A stretch of 9,427 nucleotides of DNA. It comes from JAJISK01 sp046759865 (lineage in GTDB: Archaea > Thermoplasmatota > Thermoplasmata > RBG-16-68-12 > JAJISG01). Made by a program: the position numbers and the translations under genes. The notes under the pieces were generated by a model. That model was not told the origin of the DNA, did no database searches, and saw only the letters and a list, made by a program, of their open reading frames with translations. The stretch covers positions 1 to 9,427 of the forward strand of contig JBHIDB010000044.1 in the NCBI GenBank assembly GCA_046759865.1. Direction: 5' to 3'. Shown here piece after piece: positions 6,348-9,427 of the stretch. Numbering within the stretch: the stretch's first letter is position 1; each line of letters begins with the position of its first letter.

Positions 6348-9300
6348 ATGAGGAATCGTTTCCTGCGGATCTTCGCCATCCTGGGGGTCGTCGTGCTCGT
6401 GACAATCCTCTTCCAGGGCCCGCAGGCGGCCGCCACCCTGCCCTCGGATCCAAGCAACGTCAACGTCGCCGCCGCCTCGGGTGGAGGGACCGCAGCGGCC
6501 TCCACTTGGTCGACGGGGTACGAGCCCACGAAGGCGATCGACGGGTCGTCCTCGACCGCGTGGAGGGCAACCACCAACGACGCTCTAGTCGTTGACTTCG
6601 TGGAGGAGGTGGACCTTCGGGAGGTCCATGTCCACCTGGCGGACTACGCCATGCCCACAGTGGAGCTCTACTTCAAGAACGCGGCCGGTGGCTACAGCCT
6701 CCTCCAATCTTGGTCGGGCAGCTCGGCTCAGGACCTCACTTACACGGTTGGAGGGGGCGCCTCGGCTCGGGGCCTGAAGGTCGCGTTCCCCGCGCCGCTG
6801 CAGCACACCCACAGCTACATCCACCCTCATCAAGAGTGCACCTATTGGCATTGGCACTCCGGTGGACCCATCGGGCCGACAGGGGGCGCGTCTGTTGACG
6901 GATTAGACTGGAGAGGCTATTGGCACTGCCATTCCTGGAGGACCACCAATCACGTCCACACCTACACCGACACCCACTACGCCCGCGTGGCCGAGGTCGA
7001 GGCCTGGGGCATCGTCCCTGATGCCGACGGGGACGGGTTGAGCGACGGCTTCGAGGAGAGCACCTGGTACAGACAGGACGCCGTTGTGATGGACCTACCC
7101 CTGGGCATCCCTGACAACGGGACCGACGTCCTCGTCATCCCCCTGGAGAGGCCCCTCTGGTCCGGCGTCGCCACGGCCGCTTTCCTGGACCTGGAGGTGG
7201 ACCACGCCTCCACGGGCGACCTCGTCGCAGCGGTCGGCTACTGGGACGGCTCCGCATGGGAGGATCGCCTGGCCTGGGTCCCGGGCGACTTCGCCAACCC
7301 CAGCATCTGGGACACGGCGGTCGTGGATCACCTTCACGCCAATCAGGTCTGTGTCGAGTGGCACTTCCACATTTTCCCTGAAGGGGAGTACCCGCACTGC
7401 CACGCCTACGAGACCCAGTATCAAAGCCACCCCCACAACTATCCGTCGATCCCCGTTCCGAGTGGGACGGGCGGTCAGCTCTCCTTGTCCACGAGCTTGA
7501 CCCCCACCGCCTCGGCAAGCACGGCCTCGGGGAGCGTCAGTCACGTCACCATCGACCTCCGAAAGGCCGTCCTGGAGGCGTGGGAGGAGGCCGCGGGCTT
7601 CCGGACCCCCGCCTTCTCCCAGGCGGAACTCCAGGGACGGACGCAGTGGCGTCTATTGCTGCGGGACTGGAACCCCTACGGGGGCTCCGGCTCCCTCCTG
7701 TCCGCCCGCCTCCTGACGGAGGAGAGGAGTGATCCCGCCAGGGCGGATAGCGACGGCGACGGCGTCCTGCAGGACGGGGAGGAAATGGTCCTCGGGGCCT
7801 TCCCCGTGGCCCTGGACACGGACTGGGACGACCTGTCGGACGTCTTCGAGAAGGATGCCCATTCGCTGACCCTCACCATCGATGGGGCCACCGTCACGCG
7901 GAGCGTGAAGACCGACCCGGGCGACGGGGACAGCGATGCTGATGGGTTGGGGGACGGGGAGGAGTGGTCCCCCGGCCTCGACTCGGTGATTACCGACCCG
8001 ACCGTGGCCGACACCGACGGGGACGGGTTGGAGGACGGCGTGGAGGTGATGATCCACTACAGCAACGCTACCCTCACCGATACCGACGAGGACGGATTCT
8101 CCGACTACGTGGAGGTAAACCCGCGTTCCCTCACGCTCGTCGTGAACGGGGCCACCGCGACGAGGAGCGTCACGACCCTCCCCTACGCAGAGGACTCGGA
8201 CGGGGATGGGCTGGGGGATTACGAGGAGTGGTACGGGACCTCTGTGTACGGCGTAAAGACGGACCCGTCTGACCCCGACACCGACGGGGACGGCCTCCCG
8301 GATGGGCAGGAGCGCTTTACCGCGGAGGTCTCCCTGGACGAGAAGTACACCATCGGGACCTACCTGCAGCGCTACCTCGCCGCCTCCCTCTCGGGCACCC
8401 TGGAGTCCGCCTCCATCCGGTACAGCACCTCCGGCGTGGATGCCTCCAGGCTGAAGATCCAGCTGACCCACGCGGGCAAGACGGTTACCCTACGGGACCA
8501 CGTGGGAAGCGGCCCCTACCTCACCGACTCCAGCGACCTGACGGGGGCGTTCAGCTCCTACTCCGGCAGCTACTATCTGAAGGTGTGGAGCGACGTGAAC
8601 GGCGGCCTCCTGGAGGACGCCACCCTCTCCTTCACCCTCCTGACCTCCCCCGTTCAGGAGGACACGGACGGGGACGGCCTGAACGACATGGAGGAGGTGA
8701 CCCACGGCGTCGACGCGTGGATCACGGACCCGAACCGCTGGGATACGGACGGGGACGGGTGGAACGACGGGTACGAGGTCCTCACCAAGGGCACGAGTCC
8801 CCTCTCGACGGACACGGACGGAGACGGGGCGCTCGACCCGTACGACATCGATCCCCTCCGCAACCTCCTGGTCCGGGTCTACGTCAAGAAGATCCACCAG
8901 GACGACCCGTGGTGCTCCCCCGAGCTGGTGGGCGTCGTCCACGTCAACGACGACTACATCTGGGTCACCCAGCACAAGATCGCGAGCCTGGACGCCTTCA
9001 CCTCCTGGGCCTGTCCGCCGCTCATCCCCACCACCCAGCACAAGACGGCCTCCTTCTACTACAACTACTACGCGGACGTCCCCGACGACGTCTCAAGCGT
9101 CAGCATCCGGGCCAGCGCCTGGTCCATCGTCCCTATCTTTTGGGACGGCACCCTGCTGGACACGACCTTCACCTACTCCCTAGGGGCCTCTCGGAGCTAC
9201 ACCCTCACCAACGGCGGCCACTGGATGACCCTGTCCGTTTACACCACATATCTGCAGAAGATCCATACCCTCGCCATAACAGACGGCACTGCAACTGCCC

Positions 9301-9427
9301 AGGCGGACAACGGCCAGATCCGCTATGTAGCGCAGGACCGCTACTTCGTCTTCCTGGTGGACGCCACTTCCTCCTACGGCTCCATCTCCGCGGGGATGCA
9401 CGCCTTCGTCGTCCCCCGCGCCCTCTA
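6348..9427 (+). CDS. Large secreted multidomain calcium-binding protein with His/Cys-rich inserts, 3'-truncated by window edge
   Basis: One frame stays open from the ATG at 6348 to the window end (1026 codons, no stop). Residues 1-29 are a signal peptide (basic MRNRFLR, hydrophobic core, AAA cleavage site), so the product is exported. About 38-221 is a discoidin/F5-8C-like domain (ending ARVAEVEAWG) carrying a His/Cys-rich insert. A DxDxDG repeat follows at 225. About 262-460 resembles a proprotein-convertase P-domain (DHASTGDL at 285-292, WRLLLRDW at 434-441, then GSL) with a second His/Cys-rich insert and a Ser/Thr-rich stretch. Seven DxDxDG-like repeats occupy 467-655. About 670-770 is a second P-like sandwich (LKIQLTHAG, SYYLKVWSD). 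Three more repeats span 772-837, followed by a beta-rich C-terminal region possibly C2-like. All six visible cysteines come in pairs (164/194, 335/351, 856/889). No catalytic domain is visible; one could lie downstream. The likely role is surface adhesion or ligand binding; the family as a whole is unrecognised. Confidence 0.88.
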   Translation, partial: MRNRFLRIFAILGVVVLVTILFQGPQAAATLPSDPSNVNVAAASGGGTAAASTWSTGYEPTKAIDGSSSTAWRATTNDALVVDFVEEVDLREVHVHLADYAMPTVELYFKNAAGGYSLLQSWSGSSAQDLTYTVGGGASARGLKVAFPAPLQHTHSYIHPHQECTYWHWHSGGPIGPTGGASVDGLDWRGYWHCHSWRTTNHVHTYTDTHYARVAEVEAWGIVPDADGDGLSDGFEESTWYRQDAVVMDLPLGIPDNGTDVLVIPLERPLWSGVATAAFLDLEVDHASTGDLVAAVGYWDGSAWEDRLAWVPGDFANPSIWDTAVVDHLHANQVCVEWHFHIFPEGEYPHCHAYETQYQSHPHNYPSIPVPSGTGGQLSLSTSLTPTASASTASGSVSHVTIDLRKAVLEAWEEAAGFRTPAFSQAELQGRTQWRLLLRDWNPYGGSGSLLSARLLTEERSDPARADSDGDGVLQDGEEMVLGAFPVALDTDWDDLSDVFEKDAHSLTLTIDGATVTRSVKTDPGDGDSDADGLGDGEEWSPGLDSVITDPTVADTDGDGLEDGVEVMIHYSNATLTDTDEDGFSDYVEVNPRSLTLVVNGATATRSVTTLPYAEDSDGDGLGDYEEWYGTSVYGVKTDPSDPDTDGDGLPDGQERFTAEVSLDEKYTIGTYLQRYLAASLSGTLESASIRYSTSGVDASRLKIQLTHAGKTVTLRDHVGSGPYLTDSSDLTGAFSSYSGSYYLKVWSDVNGGLLEDATLSFTLLTSPVQEDTDGDGLNDMEEVTHGVDAWITDPNRWDTDGDGWNDGYEVLTKGTSPLSTDTDGDGALDPYDIDPLRNLLVRVYVKKIHQDDPWCSPELVGVVHVNDDYIWVTQHKIASLDAFTSWACPPLIPTTQHKTASFYYNYYADVPDDVSSVSIRASAWSIVPIFWDGTLLDTTFTYSLGASRSYTLTNGGHWMTLSVYTTYLQKIHTLAITDGTATAQADNGQIRYVAQDRYFVFLVDATSSYGSISAGMHAFVVPRAL
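6804..6977 (+). other. His/Cys-rich insert 1 (inside the discoidin-like domain)
   Basis: Residues 153-210 of the secreted protein hold 11 histidines, two cysteines and many aromatic residues. HxH dyads start at His153, 159, 168, 193 and 202, with Cys164 four residues before the HWH dyad and Cys194 inside HCH. The element order is HxH, C-x2-W-H-W-H, Y-W-H-C-H, H-V-H-x-Y. A further dyad, HVH at 94-96, lies in a strand of the same domain. The ordinary domain end (VAEVEAWG) resumes just after, so this is an insertion rather than a separate domain. Alternating histidines on strands suit a transition-metal site; no known family is recognised. Confidence 0.6.
7020..7058 (+). repeat. Single thrombospondin type-3-like DxDxDG repeat
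   Basis: Residues 225-237, DADGDGLSDGFEE, form a calcium-binding loop of the type seen in thrombospondin type 3 and bacterial or archaeal surface proteins. It links the discoidin-like domain to the first P-like domain. Confidence 0.8.
7329..7436 (+). other. His/Cys-rich insert 2 (inside the first P-like domain), 11-residue HxH periodicity
   Basis: Residues 328-363 hold eight histidines as four HxH dyads starting at 328 (HLH), 339 (HFH), 350 (HCH) and 361 (HPH), exactly 11 residues apart. Cys335 is four residues before HFH and Cys351 lies inside HCH, as in insert 1. The order HxH, C-x2-W-H-F-H, Y-P-H-C-H, H-P-H-x-Y repeats insert 1 in a different host domain. It sits in a loop of the P-like sandwich, whose last strands (WRLLLRDW) resume about 70 residues later. 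Confidence 0.6.
7746..8312 (+). repeat. Ladder of seven DxDxDG calcium-binding repeats with a tandem duplication
   Basis: DxDxDG-like loops start near residues 467, 490 (degenerate, DTDWDD), 528, 555, 578, 616 and 644. The segments from 490 and from 578 are copies of the same 88-89-residue unit: a first loop, a hairpin (SLTLTIDGATVTRSV in one, SLTLVVNGATATRSV in the other), DSDxDGLGDxEEW, a short linker and DTDGDGLxDG. Such loops bind calcium and stiffen extended stalks in thrombospondin-type proteins; calcium dependence here is inferred from the motif. Confidence 0.8.
8661..8858 (+). repeat. Second block of three DxDxDG repeats
   Basis: Three loops start at residues 772 (DTDGDGLND), 799 (DTDGDGWND) and 822 (DTDGDGALDPYDIDP), spaced 27 and 23 residues apart. 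The last ends in the DPxDxDP form typical of the final repeat before a following beta domain. The block separates the second P-like sandwich from the C-terminal region. Confidence 0.8.

Noticed and set aside
6804..6977. Metallo-beta-lactamase HxHxDH-type or YHYH-domain site
   Set aside because: The HxHxDH signature is absent, the dyads are spread over nearly 60 residues, and the surrounding fold looks discoidin-like.
7746..8312. CRISPR-like or other DNA-level repeat array
   Set aside because: The periodicity is protein-coding (DxDxDG codons) with synonymous variation and no conserved nucleotide repeat with unique spacers.
7653..8471. Minus-strand frame of 272 codons, Val/Gly/Arg-rich with repeats
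   Set aside because: Its repetitiveness is the mirror image of the DxDxDG repeats on the plus strand; the signal peptide, domains and ribosome site all support the plus-strand gene.

Overview
The window (about two thirds G+C, tightly packed) looks archaeal and euryarchaeal, most likely from an uncultured high-GC member of the Thermoplasmata. The evidence is an archaeal-type ATP-dependent DNA ligase, an archaeal-style adenylosuccinate lyase, a geranylgeranyl-reductase-family flavoprotein, AT-rich TATA-like promoters in a GC-rich background, and a secreted protein built from calcium-binding DxDxDG repeats. The phylum is firmer than the class; no 16S or ribosomal marker is present.

Layout. (1) 1-870, plus strand: the C-terminal two thirds or so of a geranylgeranyl reductase family FAD enzyme, cut by the window edge. 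(2) 934-6179, minus strand, transcribed right to left: a MarR/TrmB-like regulator with an apparent frameshift near its 3' end, then adenylosuccinate lyase (purB), then DNA ligase (lig), whose ATG overlaps the purB stop by 4 nt, and finally, after a 132-nt gap holding a perfect 9-bp inverted repeat, a seven-helix membrane protein with a small cytosolic domain. (3) 6180-6347: a divergent intergenic region with a 14-bp AT palindrome that could serve as TATA element for both directions. (4) 6348 to the right edge, plus strand: more than 1026 codons of a secreted multidomain protein that continues beyond the window. No gene-free stretch exceeds 300 bases.

The most interesting object is the large secreted protein. 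It has a signal peptide, a discoidin (F5/8 C)-like domain, a first DxDxDG repeat, a proprotein-convertase P-domain-like sandwich, a ladder of DxDxDG repeats with a tandemly duplicated unit of about 88 residues, a second P-like sandwich, three more repeats and a C-terminal beta-rich region. The first two beta domains each carry an insertion with the same unusual pattern: several HxH dyads, two cysteines, a C-x2-W-H-aromatic-H element, an H-C-H element and a final HxHxY. Four of the six cysteines in the visible protein lie in these inserts. In the second insert the HxH dyads recur exactly every 11 residues. I do not recognise this module; a transition-metal site is the simplest reading, on top of the calcium-binding repeats.

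Functional links: purB and lig form a translationally coupled pair (purine synthesis and DNA joining). The regulator is divergent from the secreted protein and may control it and itself through the shared AT palindrome; this is inference from position only.
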